A stretch of 64,000 nucleotides of DNA from Datisca glomerata (GCA_003255025.1 QANY01002293.1:1-64000), one strand, 5' to 3'. Counted from the stretch's first letter, positions 49,546 to 62,071 are shown. Program-made: numbers and translations. Notes: generated from the sequence alone by a model not told the origin.

Positions 49546-52451
49546 TATTGGAAAATGAGTATTTTGTACATTATTTTCGTAGACTAATTTTGGATAAATT
49601 TTATAGTGAGATCCCTACACAAAAGTGTAAGGTCTTCAGAATTTTGAGTTATTCTCCGTGAGTACATCGAAATCGACTTTGAGATGAATGAGAAATTATC
49701 TTCAAAAGTGAGTTAAATAATAATGAAAAAATAGATGGGAATTGTAAGAATCTCACATTGAAAAGGGAGAAAATGTTGGAGTGGTATATATAAATATGCT
49801 TGTATTAAGGGTGATGTTAGGATCGATATATTTTAAAATTAACTAAAAAATAAGTTTGAACCACGAACGGTTCGTGGGCAGAATATAAAAAAAATTCAAT
49901 TAACTTATTTAATCAAATTAAATAATTTAAAACCAAACGAGAAGATAAGGTTATAAATAATTTTTCACCTATATTTTGTATCGGAGAATTTCATAACTGA
50001 CGGAATTCCTTCGAACGTTCTTCGTATTCTTCAAGATTCAGGATCTGAATCACGCACTTGAACTCCAAGAACGATTTGTGAATTTCGTCCATCAACAACC
50101 ACCTGTTAATTTCAGAAATATATCTCACGAGAATTTTGTGTAGGAATTGAGTGTGGGCTCTCAAAACGATTGAAGAAAAAAATTGAATATTTTTCCTTCA
50201 ATGCTCTCTCAATCGGCAGCAATCACTAGGGAGGAGAGAAAACTATTTTCTTTGTATCTGATATGAGATTTATATCTCTATCTCTCACTCTGCAATCAAA
50301 TTACTATTAGATAATTATAAAATTTAATTTTTGATATTTATAAATATATCCATATATTTTAAATTTTTGAATATTCACCCTCATATATTCAAATTGCCGA
50401 AAATCAGTATATCTTCACAGTGTTAGAGTTGTATCGAAATTTATCAATCTAATTGATAGATTTAATTGATCATTATCAATTAATTATTTTACTTATTTTT
50501 ATTTACTAATTATCCAATAATTAGAAAATAATAAACTAATTAATTTTAATACAAATAATCACACTTAACTAATTAAGTGACATCACCCATCACATATATG
50601 TGTAGGAAATATGCCTTGACACCAAAACACATTTTGATCCAATTTACTTCGTTTCCCTATTCCTGTTCTCATGAGCTATTTTTCAGACCGGATGGACCCA
50701 CATGAACAAATCTAAGGATTCAAATAGCCGACGAATTTATCTCTATAAATTCATGACCTATTTAATCCTGATATCGTACGACTCAACTATAGGTTCGATG
50801 CCGAATCAACTCTCAATTCATGCGCGCTACTTTTCTGTTAGTGTAAATAAATCTTTTTTATTTTCACGGTCCACATAATATTTTAACATAATACCCATTG
50901 TGAATATCAATAACAAGAGCGGAATGTAAAATTATCATTTTATCCATCTTGTTATTATTTACTTAACTCATTTATTGACTATGAATAAGAAAATCATAAT
51001 AGTGAATTATCTCGTACAATTCACAAGTCTTACTCAATGACTTAATTTATTGAATAGCTAACCAGATTAATTTATTCACACACTCATCAATAAATCATAA
51101 GGTAATATTATTGCTTTCACAATCCAACCACAAGTTTTCATATTTGTAAATCACGTACCTCCAACTTAATTGAATTATAATCCCAACAGCTGAGGTATTG
51201 CCCCACCAATTCGAGCTCACTCATTTGACATATCAAATATTACAACTAACTAAATGTATTCACCTCATGATTAAGGTGATTATAAATACCCTTAAAGTGT
51301 AACAATTAGATTTTGAGCTAGGTAAACGGTTTTGGGTTAATTTGTTATCGGTCTATTCAACATGTCTAGGTTAACTGTTTGAGTCTCCACTCTCATGCCC
51401 CATGACTGACATCCATTGGTTTAACCTAACACTCGTAATCGGATTCAATTGTCCAATCATCCTAAAACTATGAATATCATTCTAAACTTTCTCATAAGAG
51501 TTCATCTGGAGACGCATATATCTCTACCTTTTGTTCGTTGATGAAAGTTCTAGGACTTAAGTAATTTACAAATACACTTTGATTTAAAATAAAATTTTTA
51601 ATTTATTCATAAAAATTCAATAATATTAATGTTTGAGAAATAACTAAATATAAATAAATAGTTATTACACGCTACTTTATGGACATATTTCAATAGGTAA
51701 CCTGATAAGCTTAGAGGCCAATGGGCTGTCTTTTGTTCCAGATTTATTTTTCCTTCTCATAGGAATCCCAAATGTCATAGAATATGGAATATTCTTTGTA
51801 GTTTAAGGCCCAAAACGCTTCTTATTTTTCAATTTAAAGGAAAGAAATTTTTGAACTTAATTTTGGTTAAATGACATTTTAGTGGGTTAAATACCCTTTA
51901 TGACACCTCTCCCGCACAAGTAGTATAAAATGAGGTATTCCCCTCCTCATTTTACATATCAAAGTAGCATTCTAACTCTATTTTCTCTCATTTATTGGTC
52001 TCCACGTTTTTCTAGTTTTTCTTCAAGTTTTCTTGGTTCGGTTTTCGTTCGGTCCCGGTTTGGTTTTTTGTTTGATTTGATCAGTTTATTTCCAGTTCCA
52101 CACTTGATTTAGTTTTCCGGTCCAAGTCTTATTATGGGTGCTCACCAGCCGTCTCAAACTGTTTTATCTTGAGAAACAGACGCCGTTATCAACCTTGCAC
52201 TACTACAAGTGAGGTGGCGTAACTGTTTTAAGGAAACTGTGCAAACATGACTCGATTTGATTTTTCGTTATACTGTTACTCTGTCCGCTTTATTGAACGT
52301 TGGTATTTACTTTATCTACATTTTGTAATAACTGTATTTATATTTTTATTCGTAACTATATTATGTATCTGTTGTAATTTATATATTTACAGAATTGTTG
52401 CATTATTGTTATTTTCATTTAATCTTACAATGCAATACACTATTTCCAACA
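49546..52451 (+). repeat. 5' LTR, copia family B, interrupted
   Basis: Positions 49546-49814 match 58488-58757 and positions 51696-52451 match the rest of the 3' LTR. In between lies the inserted solo LTR. Compared with the 3' copy, about 60 bp around the GTTGTTACTCTGATG box are missing. The ORF 51930-52112 is inside the LTR. Confidence 0.8.
49815..51695 (-). mobile_element. Solo LTR of copia family A, inverted
   Basis: The reverse complement of this 1.88-kb stretch matches the family A LTRs at 9426 and 17005 from end to end. It starts TGTTAGGAT and ends GGACATATTTCAATA on the plus strand. Flanks GGTGA (49810-49814) and GGTAA (51696-51700) look like a slightly decayed 5-bp target duplication. 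The uninterrupted 3' LTR of family B has GGTGATAAC at the same place. A solo LTR implies recombination between two LTRs of a once complete insertion. Confidence 0.9.
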
Positions 52452-53936
52452 ATTCTTAAAATAACTATTTCTTATACAAGTCATTGTACTATAAGATTAG
52501 TTCTGAAAATTAATTTGTTTTTACAAAATTGTTCAAAAAATTGTTTCGGAAATTGATTTGGGGTTTTCAACCTAAAAAATTTATTTTAATATTCACCAAA
52601 ATTTTGAAACTGTAAGTAACTATACAGAGAATTTTTTCTAGGAAATTAGAATTTAAGAGGACTTGTCCCTCCAATTACCTGAGAAGTGAATACTGTCGAG
52701 AGGATTAGTCCTAGATTGGGACTTAGAATCCCACCAGTTCGTCTTGACGGTTATCTATAAAAGTGCTATTTGGTATGTTTCAGAAAATATTTGGAAAATT
52801 AGCATATTTTCGTCTTCGAGAAAATAGCATAATTTTCAAAGTGTTGAATATTTTTTGTACTTTAAGGCCAAAAACATTTTTAATTTTCAAATTTAAAGGA
52901 AAAAATGTCTTTGGACATAATTTTGGTTAAGTGACCTTTAAATAGGTTAAATACCATTTATGACACCTCTCTCTCATGAGTAGTATAAAAGGAGACATTC
53001 ATCTCTTCATTATACACACCAAAGAAGTATTCTAGCTCTCTTTTTATCTCAATTTTTGGTCTCCACGTTTTTCTAGTTTTTCTTCAAGTTTTATTGGTTC
53101 GGTCCCAGATTGGATTTTTGTTCGGTCTGATTAGGTTTATTTTCGATTCTGTCGATGGTTTGATTTTCAGGCCCAAAGTCTTGTTTTTACGTTGTTACTC
53201 TGATGGTAGAATTTTGACAAGTCAGTTCGATTAAGGTGGTAAAGTTAGGTGCTTTTCAACTACCTCAAACCATTTTATCTTGGGAAGTGAACGCCTTTAT
53301 CAACTTTAGTACCACAATTCAGGTGACGTAACTGTTTTAAGGAAACTGTGCAAACAACATGACTCAGTTTGATTTCTCATTATACTGTTACTTGTCCGCT
53401 TTATTTAACGTTGGTATTTACTTTATCTACATTTTGTAATTACTGTATTTACATTATTATTTGTAATTATATTATTTACATAATTGTTGCATTATTGTTA
53501 TTTTCATTCAATCTTATAATGCAATGCACTATTTCCAACAATATTTAAACAATTATTTTTTATACAAGTCATTGCGTTATACTATTAATTTTGGAAATTA
53601 ATTTGTTTTTAAAAAATTGTTCAAAAAATTCTTTTGGAAATTGATTTGGGTTTTTTCAACCTAAAAAAATTGTTTTTAATATTCTCCCAAAGTTTGAAAC
53701 TAGAAGTAACTATAGAGAGAATTTCTGTCCAGGAAATTGGAATTTAACGAAAATTGTCCCTCTAATTATCTGGGAACTGAATACTGTTTAGAAGGCTGGT
53801 CTTGAATTGGGTCTTTGAACCTTACTAGTTTGTCTTATCGTTATCGGTAAAAGTGCTATTTGGTTTGTTTTAGAAAATATTTAGAAAATTAGGATATTTT
53901 TGTCTTTGAGAAAATTGCATAATTTTCAAAGTGTTG
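51788..53936 (+). repeat. Tandem duplication of LTR 3' part plus leader, copia family B
   Basis: Unit 1 (about 51788-52846) and unit 2 (52847-53936) both run from GAATATT(C/T)TTTGTA through the LTR end CTATTTCCAACA, then a shared leader (CAAGTCATTG, then GTGCTATTTGGT), to TTTTCAAAGTGTTGA. The junction at 52846 joins the end of the leader to the middle of an LTR. Confidence 0.85.
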
Positions 53937-53970
53937 ATACACTTCTGATTTATATTTCAGATAAGGACAC

Positions 53971-56900
53971 ATGACAACAGAATCCAACAATAATGTTATG
54001 GAGAACCATGCTGCTGAAAGCCAATGGCTGAAATCTACTGTTGGGGCTCAAATGTCAAACCTGGGTGTGCAGAACCCTGTCGAAACCCTTGCGGCATGTA
54101 TGGCACCGATGCCTATGCCTATTTCTCACGGAAAGAAACCTAAAAAATTTAACGGTCTAAATTTCAAAAGGTGGCAAAAAAGATGCTCTTCTCCTGACCA
54201 CACTGAATCTGGCAAAAGGCTTGATTGAAGAAGCTCATAAGCTCAATGACGATGAGCAGGATTTCTAAACGACCAATGTTATTGATGCTTGGAAAAATTC
54301 TGATTATTTATCTTGGAATTAGATAACGAATGATCATGCTGATTCCTTGTATAATGTTTATTCTGACAAGAAAACAACAAATGAGCTACGAAAATCTCTA
54401 GAACGAAAGTATAAGATCAACGATACAGACGACAAGTAATTTATCGTGGACCGCTTTCTGGAGTTTAAAATGGGGGATACCAAAATGGTGATCAGTCAAG
54501 TGTAAGAACTACAAATTATCATGTATGAGATTGATGCTGAGGGAATGATGATAAGTGAATAATTTCAAGCGGCTTGTATGATTGAGAAATTGCCTCCTAC
54601 GTGTAAGGATTTCAAGAATTATCTCAAGTATAAATAAAAGGAAATGAGCATCGATGATCTTATTACCCGACTTCAAATCGAAGAAGATAATAGGCTATCT
54701 GAAAGAAGAGGGCCAAACCCTATTGTTACGGAAAATGCTAACATTGTGGAGCATGGTCAAGATTCCAAAACTAAGAAGACCAACAAAAAAGGGAAGGGTG
54801 AAAACAAGCTAGGACCTAAATGAAGGGTTTTTAAGAAACCAACATTTCAAGGCAAGTACTACAATTGTGGTAAGCTGGGTCACAAATATTCTGAGTGTGG
54901 ATTTTCTAAGAGAAACAAAGAGGCTAATGTAGTTGAGAACATTGCTCGGGACGTTCCTGATATCAACCTCTCAGCAGTGGTCTTTAAGGTAAACATGGTT
55001 GGATCAAAACCATATGAATGGTGGATTGACACTGATGCTACCCGACATGTGTGTTCTGATCGCGTGATGTTTTTTACCTTCGAAGCTATCGAGCATGGAG
55101 AGAAGTTGCTCATGGGGAATTCGGCCACCTCTGAGATCAAAGGCCAATGATAAGTGGTTTTGAAGATGAATTATGGGAAGGAATTATCTCTGAATAATGT
55201 CCTATATGTACCTGAAATCTGGAAGAATCTTGTGTTTGGTTCACTGCTGAATAACCATGGATTTCATATGGTATTTGAGTCAAACAAAATTATTTTGTCT
55301 AAGAGATGAATGTATGTTGGAAAGGGTTATATGAGTGTCGAAATGTTCAAACTCAATGTAACGACTTTGGTCAAACCCGATATTAATAAAGCTAGTTCTT
55401 CTGCTTATTTGCTTGAGTCTTCAAATTTATGGCATGGTATATATGTCATGTTAATCGTGATACTTTACGTAAATTGATTAACTTAGATCATTTACTGACA
55501 TTTCATATTAATTCTCACAAGTGTGAAACTTGTGTGGATGTAAAGTTAACGAGGTCCTCATTTTAAAATGTTGAAAGAAACATCGAACCACTTGATTTAA
55601 TTCACAGTGATATATGTGATTTAAAATTTGTACAAACAAGATGTGGTAATAAGTATTTTATTACTTTTGTTGATGATAACATAAAATATTGTTATGTATA
55701 TTTACTAAAGAGCAATGATAAAGCTATAGAGAAATTCATTCTCTATAAAAATGAAGTTGAGAATCAACTCAATAAGAAAATTAAGGTACTAAGAAGTGAT
55801 CGAAGTGGTGAGTATGAATCATTATTTGTTGATATTTATGCTCAACATGAGATTATATATGAAACCACAACAACTTATTCACCTCAATCCAATTGTGGTG
55901 TTGAGCGCAAAAATCGTACCTTGAAAAAAATGATGAATGTATTGTTGATCAGTTCTGCATGATCTCAGAACATGTGGGGAGAAGTCATTTTTACGGCTAA
56001 CTATCTTTTGAATAAGACACAAAAAAGGATAAGACCCATATGAGTGATAGAAAGGTAGAAAACCTTCATACAAATACTTACGAATATGGGGATGCCTTAC
56101 TAAAGTGAATTGCGTATCAGTTTCTTGTGCACGAATCTAGCAATCCTGAGATTCAGAAGAACACGATAATGGAGCCTAGGAATGCATCATTCTTTGAACA
56201 TGTATTTCTTTATAAATATAAGGAGAGTCAAACTCTTCAAAAAAAACTTATTGAGACTATTGATGAATAAGATAGTGAGGACCAAGATGAAGAAGTTAAG
56301 GTAGAACCTAGAATGAGTAAAAGAGCTAGGACAGAAAAGTCTTTTGGATTGATTTTCTAACCTATATGATTGAAAGTGGACAGAACTTTCAATGAAACTG
56401 TAAACTCTAATGGAGGTCCTTTTTGAAAAAATGTCATTATGAGTGAAATTGATTATATTTTACAAAATCATACTTGGGAACTATTGGATCTTTCACATGG
56501 TTGTAGACCTTTGGGTTCCAAATGGATTTTCAAACGAAAACTAAAAGCTGATGGATCAATTGATAAATGTAAGCCTAGACTTGTAAATAAAAGACTATAG
56601 AAAAAAGAAGGTCTTGGTTATTTTGATACATATTCTCCGGTGTCGAGAATAAACTCCATTAGGATGGTACTTGCAATTGCAGTTTATAAAATCTTGAAGT
56701 ACGTCAAATGGATGTGAAAACAACATTTCTAAACATAGATTTAGAGTAAGAAATCTACATGGAACAATTATAAGGGTTTTCCGCTCCCGGGCAAGGAAAG
56801 AAAGTCTGTAAAATAGTCAAATCATTGTATGGTTTGAAACAAACACCAAAATAATGGTATGAGAAATTTGATAGTCACATAATGTCAATTGGATTCAAAA

Positions 56901-57898
56901 TCAATGAGTGTGATAAATGTAACTATGCTAAAGATATAAAAAATGGATATGTCATTGTGTGTTTGTATGTTGATGGCATGCTTATCGTTGGGAGTAATGA
57001 TAAGATGATCAAATCTATGAAAAACATGTTAAAATCTAGATTTAATATGAAGGACATGGAACTTGCTAATGTTATATTGTCAATAAAAATCAAAAGAACA
57101 TTAGATGGACTTATTGTAAGTCAGTCTCATTCTGTAGATTCCATTCTTGAAAAATTTAGCAAAGATGAGACTAATCAATAAAAAACATCAATGGATACAA
57201 GTGTACAAGAATAAAAGTGAGAGTATATTTCAAGTAAAATACTCTAGAGTGATAGGTAGTCCGATGTACTTGATGAGTTGTACAAGGTCTGATATGGCCT
57301 ATACAGTAAGTAAACTAAGTAGATTCACGAGTAATCTTGGAGCTGAACACTGAAAAGTCATTATAAGAGTACTAAGGTACTTATGATTTACTCAGAGTTA
57401 TGATTACACTATTCAAGATGTCCAACGACCCTAGAAGGATATACTGATGCAAAATGGATATCAAAGAAAGATACGAAGCCTGCTTGTAGGCATGTTTTCA
57501 CAATAACAGGTGTGTCATAGCATGAAAATCCTCAAAACAGACTGTTATAGCCTATATGAATTATGGAATCTGGGCTTATAGTTTTGGACAAATGTGGAGA
57601 TGAGGCTGAGTGGCTACACCACTTTCTAGAGGATATTCTTAGATGGACAAAGCCTGTGTCACCAACCTGCATACACCGTGATAGTCAAAGTGTTATTGGA
57701 ATGTCACAAAATAATATGTATAATGGTAAATCTAGACACTTTCGTCGTAGACATAAATCATTAAATAACTATTCTTGAAAGGGGTATCGATCTTTACTAT
57801 GTGAAGTCAAATGATAACATTGTGGATCCATTAATTAAATGGCTAAATAGAGAGTTAGTTGAAAAATCATCGATGAGAATGAGACTAAAGCTCATGTA
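53971..57898 (+). pseudogene. Ty1/copia gag-pol remnant, family B
   Basis: Gag starts at 53971 (MTTESNNNVMENHAAES) and breaks after KFNGLNFKRWQ. Later gag pieces include KLPPTCKDFKNYLKYK and a zinc knuckle NCGKLGHKYSEC, whose first cysteine is tyrosine. The protease box reads WWIDTDATRHVC, so the DTG triad is DTD. Integrase fragments (55440-56100) and RT (56450-57180) follow, with LYVDGMLIVGSND in place of YVDD. RNase H is at 57560-57780 (WLHHFLEDIL, HRDSQSVIGMSQN). The remnant ends at a TAA at 57896-57898. Stops are scattered throughout. Confidence 0.88.
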
Positions 57899-58487
57899 AA
57901 AATAAGTTGATACCAAGGAAACCCAACCAAGTTGACCGGAGATCCAAAGATCTAGGTTCAAAGAGACGACCTAATTGTATAAACTTAGTTGTATCACTAT
58001 AGGGCTTTTCCCTATCCATTCCTATGATGAAAAAAGTGATACCTGTTGAGATCAAGTGAAGCTAAGCTTTTAATGATTCTTATGCGTAAAAAATTATGTG
58101 ATCCGAGTGGAGTAATACGAGTTTACTCTTAAATTAAAAGATCACCTATGTGAGAGTGAAGTGGGGCCGCTTCTATAAGAATTGTAAGGGCACAATTCTT
58201 TAGAAACTCTTGTAAAACCAGGAGGATGTTCAGGGCCAAAACAAACATTATCATGAGAACTGAATTGTGTCAAGGATGACTCATGTGTGTAGTATGTCAT
58301 CATTTACACAAAAGGTCGAATAGTTTAAAGATATTGTTTCTACTGATCAGCTAGTAAAGTAAACATACTTATACAATGGAAGGTTCAGAAGGTAAAACCT
58401 ACCTATCCTATGGAGATTTCAGAACGTAGATTTCTATCACCATGTCCGTCGTGTCGTTGGTCGTCAATTTTCATTCATATGAGGAAT

Positions 58488-59578
58488 TGTTGGAAAATTG
58501 GTATTTTGTACACGATTTTCATAGAGCAATTTTAGACAATTTTTTAGGTGGGTTAAATTCTTCATATTTTTTAGTTCTCCTCCGCGAGTACATCGAAATC
58601 GACTATCAATTGTCAAAATTGGCTTTGGGATGAATGAGAATAATCTCTCAAAATGAGCTAAATGAGAATGAAAAAATAGGTGGGAAGTGTAGAAATCTCA
58701 CATTGTGAAGGGTGAAAAGGTTGAAGTGGTATATATAGAGATGTTTGTATCAATGGTGATAACTTGATAAGCCTAGAGCATCTCTCTATATGGGCCAATG
58801 AGCTGTCTTTTGCTTTAGATTTATTTTTCATTCTCATAGGAAGCCTAAATGTCATTATTCTTTGTAGTTCAAGGCCCAAAATGTTTTTTATCTTACAAAA
58901 TATAGGAAAAACTTTTTTAGACTTAATTTTAGTTAAATGGAATTTTATTGGGTTAAATACCCTTTATGACATCTTTCCCCATGAGTAGTATAAAATGATA
59001 TCTTCCCCTCCTCATTTTATATACCAAAGAAGCATTCTAGCTCTCTTTTTCTCTTAATTCTTGGTCTCCACGTCTTTTCTATTTTTTCTTCAAGTTTTCT
59101 TGGTACGGTTTTTGGTTTAGTCCCGGTTTAGTTTTTTGTTTGGTATGGTTTGGTTTATTCTGGTTCTGTCGACGGTTTGGTTTTCTGGTCTGAGTCTTAT
59201 TTTTGCGTTGTTACTCTGATGTAGAATTCTGACAAGCCAGTTCGAACAAGATGGTGAAGTTGGGTGCTCTTCAGCTGCCTCAAATCATTTTATCTTAAGA
59301 AACATACGCCGTTATCAACTTTAGTACCACGAGTGAGGTGGCGTAACTGTTTTAAGAAAACTATGCAAACATGACTCGGTTTGATTTTTCTCGTTATTCT
59401 GTAAATCTATCTGCCTCATTTAATGTTAGTATTTACTTTATTTACATTCTGTAATCTGTATTTACATTATTAGTCATAATTATGTTATTTACCTATTGTA
59501 TATTTATTATATTTTACATAATTGTTGTATTATTGCTATTTTCATTTAATCTTACAATGCAATATACTATTTTCAACA
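58488..59578 (+). repeat. 3' LTR, copia family B
   Basis: About 1091 bp from TGTTGGAAAATTGG to ACTATTTTCAACA. It contains AGTAGTATAAAATG (TATA-like) near 58984, shared with the left copy. The ORFs 58442-58988 within or across it are not genes. The stretch between gag-pol and this LTR (57899-58487) is untranslated. Confidence 0.85.
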
Positions 59579-60790
59579 TAAGGGCGTTAAGAATAAAAAT
59601 AGATAAGTGATTTTTTTATAATACATTTATTTATAGGAATTCTTTTGTTAATATATATCGAGAGTTGACAATATTTGATACAAGTTTTTATTGCTGATTT
59701 ATGGGCGGATCATACTCCTTGGCCAGTTATAAATTATTGGTGAAACATGGATCGCTTAGGAAAATGGCATATTATCATCCTATGCTCCTTGAGTTGTTCA
59801 TCAATCTAATTTTTCTGCAATTTTCAGGTTCGTAGCTCGGTAAAAATTTTCCTACCCTCCTCTAATTCGATGTACTTTCTCTCGACTCCCACTGTTTTTT
59901 TTTCTTCTTCTTCTCTGTTAAGCCCTTTCTTCACGTGCTCCCACTGTTCTCGCGTCATTACTGCTCTAGCAAATCTTACAATATTGGTGGCTAGAGATAC
60001 TCAGAGATTTCTTTATTTTTTGTGCAAGGCTGGTCCATGTTATTTTAGTTTATTGGGGTGCCGTGTGTGTTATGGACCTTATGGTATATTAGTGGAGTCC
60101 TTATTTCCATCTGTCTTGTGCTTTTTATATCTACGTTGTCATTAGATATCGAAAGGGCTTTTGGATAAATATGGTCCTTAGAGAGCTTTAATACCCCGAT
60201 AACAGAGGTAATTATTATTGCTCAACCTTTGAGGCTACTAGATCAATGTTACATGCGTTGCACATGTTATTTCTAATTAATATCAATATCATTTATATTA
60301 CTTAAATCTGTAAGTTTATAGAATCATCATATATAGAAAAATAGTAAATCAAAAACATCTTATTCTATGAGTACTTCTTTATATACAATATTCCTGGTAT
60401 AATGTTCATCATCCGATTTGACTAAAATATTTGTTCTCTCTATTGAAATTCTTATCTGTCCATGTATCTTATTGATGATCATTGAAAAATAAAAACATAA
60501 TGAAAACTGTTTCCTTTAAATTTGAACAGATACTCTTCATCACTTATAATACTTAAATTGATATTATATTTTATGAATTGAGAATATTTATGTTAAACAA
60601 ACAATAAATTATTTGTGTAACTATAGATTATGTCATTTGTAGAATAATATTTTAATGTTAATTTCAAATCTAATTGTTTTAAAATATCAATAATATTTGT
60701 TGAGTTTTTAAAAAATAGAGCATTTAAAACTACAACAATCTATCAAAATTCATAATAATTTATAACAAAAAACAATTCCCAGTAGCCATC
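59579..60790. other. Intergenic DNA, nothing recognised
   Basis: The ORF 59870-60145 has no recognisable domain. The rest is AT-rich. Confidence 0.4.
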
Positions 60791-60794
60791 CTCC

Positions 60795-60945
60795 TAAAAA
60801 AACCCTAAAATAAGTCACACCACATCTTTTTTGTCTTCCTCACGCTCTCTCTAAATCTAAAAATCCCAGCTTTCCAACGCCTCCCTCTTTTCCCTCGGTC
60901 GTCAATCTCACCTGTTGATTTTGTGCCGGTGAGAGATCACGGTGA
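60795..60945 (+). promoter_or_regulatory. Possible promoter/5' leader with a telo-box
   Basis: AAACCCTAA at 60800-60808 matches the plant telo-box, known from promoters of translation and ribosome-biogenesis genes. It is followed by a C/T-rich stretch like a 5' leader and by CACG/GTGAGTAA near 60941, a good splice donor. Whether it belongs to the midasin-like exon 800 bp further on is not shown by the sequence. Confidence 0.35.
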
Positions 60946-61726
60946 GTAATTACGTCGAAGTCACAATGGAGCTTCGTTGAGTTAAGGACTTGATTTTATT
61001 CTTCTGTTTTGGTTTTGTCTTTCTTCTCTGATTTCTTAGTTCGCTAATTGATTTCTCACTGTCGGACGCGTGGAACCATCACCGTAGAATTATGTTTGTG
61101 AGAGAACCTATTTTTGGATTTTATGTGATTTTCTGATTGTTGAATGAGATTGAGAGGGAAAGAGTTTGACACGTAATTGCTTAGTTGTTTGTATTTGGGG
61201 AGCTTAATCCTTTATCTCTTGCATGTAGCTTAGTCTATTAATATGAAGTTCTAATTAAGATACTCAGGGTCATTTTATAGTAATTTATGTAATTTCTCAT
61301 GATTTGTTCGCCCATCAATCTTTAGTACATTGTATCAGAGTCTATTAGTTCATTCATTCGTTATTGTTTCTCAATTGTTCATCTTCTCAACATGTAATTG
61401 AAATAACATCACTGTCGAACAGTTCTGGAAGTTTTGTGTTTATTCTTTATGCTTGAATGAAGAAAAGTTGTATGTGTGCCATTAACCTCTTGACTGAGAC
61501 GATTTCATTAGTCTTCTTCTCCATTTCTAGCTAACTTTGGACGAATCACTGTTAATTTCAGAATTTATGAATTTTGTGCATAATTTTCGTTGAGAAGAGT
61601 ATTTATTTTTTGTGCATAATTTTCATTGAGTTGGTATTGGAATTTTGATTACTAGATCTAATTTTTTTTTTTATAATATTGGAGTTTTTATTCTTCTTAT
61701 CTGGTCATGAATCGTGAAATAATTAG

Positions 61727-62071
61727 TATGGCAGAAAAGTTTCGCTCTTCTAAATTACAGTGGTTCAACCATCTACAATCAGGGAGAGTGCTAACTGTGA
61801 GAGATCTTCTTTCGTGGGTTGCTTTTATTGACTCAACTCAAAGCAGATTGGGTCAACTCAAAGCAGATTGGGTCAACTCAAAGCAGATTGGGTCAACTCA
61901 AAGCAGATTGGGTCAACTCAAAGCAGATTGGGTCAACTCAAAGCAGATTGGGTCAACTCAAAGCAGATTGGGTCAACTCAAAGCAGATTGGGTCAACTCA
62001 AAGCAGATTGGGACCTGAATATGCATTTCTTCATGGGGCCTTCCTTGTTTTGCTAGATGGTTTAAGTCTAG
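61727..62071 (+). pseudogene. Midasin (MDN1)-like exon split by a minisatellite
   Basis: Between an AG acceptor (61725-61726) and a GT donor (62072-62073), the translation reads MAEKFRSSKLQWFNHL, SGRVLTVRDLLSWVAFIDS, then the repeat array, then GPEYAFLHGAFLVLLDGLSL. This is the pattern of a segment in the AAA+ part of midasin, the dynein-related ATPase that remodels pre-60S ribosomes. It is recalled, not searched. The repeat adds 160 bp, so the two halves are in different frames. Without it the exon has 185 bp (1 + 61 codons + 1), an uninterrupted frame. I found no neighbouring midasin exons in the window. It could be part of a disrupted gene continuing beyond 64000, or a duplicated fragment. 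Confidence 0.65.
61831..62010 (+). repeat. 20-bp minisatellite, nine copies
   Basis: The unit GGTCAACTCAAAGCAGATTG repeats nine times without any mismatch, except the first two bases of copy 1 (AC instead of GG). As 20 is not a multiple of 3, the frame rotates every copy and all three frames stay open, giving a 20-residue protein period. The perfect identity points to very recent expansion or ongoing homogenisation. Confidence 0.97.

Larger units (their letters stand above)
49546..59578 (+). mobile_element. Ty1/copia retrotransposon (family B), degraded, with rearranged left end
   Basis: The right LTR (58488-59578) starts TGTTGGAAAATTGG and ends TTTCAACA. A matching left copy starts at 49546 with TATTGGAAAATGAG and is interrupted by a solo LTR of copia family A. 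Gag-pol remnants in copia order fill 53971-57898. Left LTR and leader are partly duplicated in tandem (51788-53936). No matching target duplication was found (ATGAG against TAAGG). Many stops and mutated catalytic motifs show an old, dead copy. Confidence 0.85.

Noticed and set aside
51930..52459. Small F/S-rich proteins
   Set aside because: They lie within the copia B LTR and its T-rich segments, and equivalent stretches in the 3' LTR are not open.
61831..62010. CRISPR array or repeat-protein gene
   Set aside because: Copies are directly adjacent with no spacers, and the 20-bp period rotates the frame. It is a minisatellite.
61707..62018. Separate gene for a 20-residue repeat protein
   Set aside because: Its start lies upstream of the splice acceptor in intron-like DNA, and the repeat peptide is a by-product of the minisatellite read in rotating frames.
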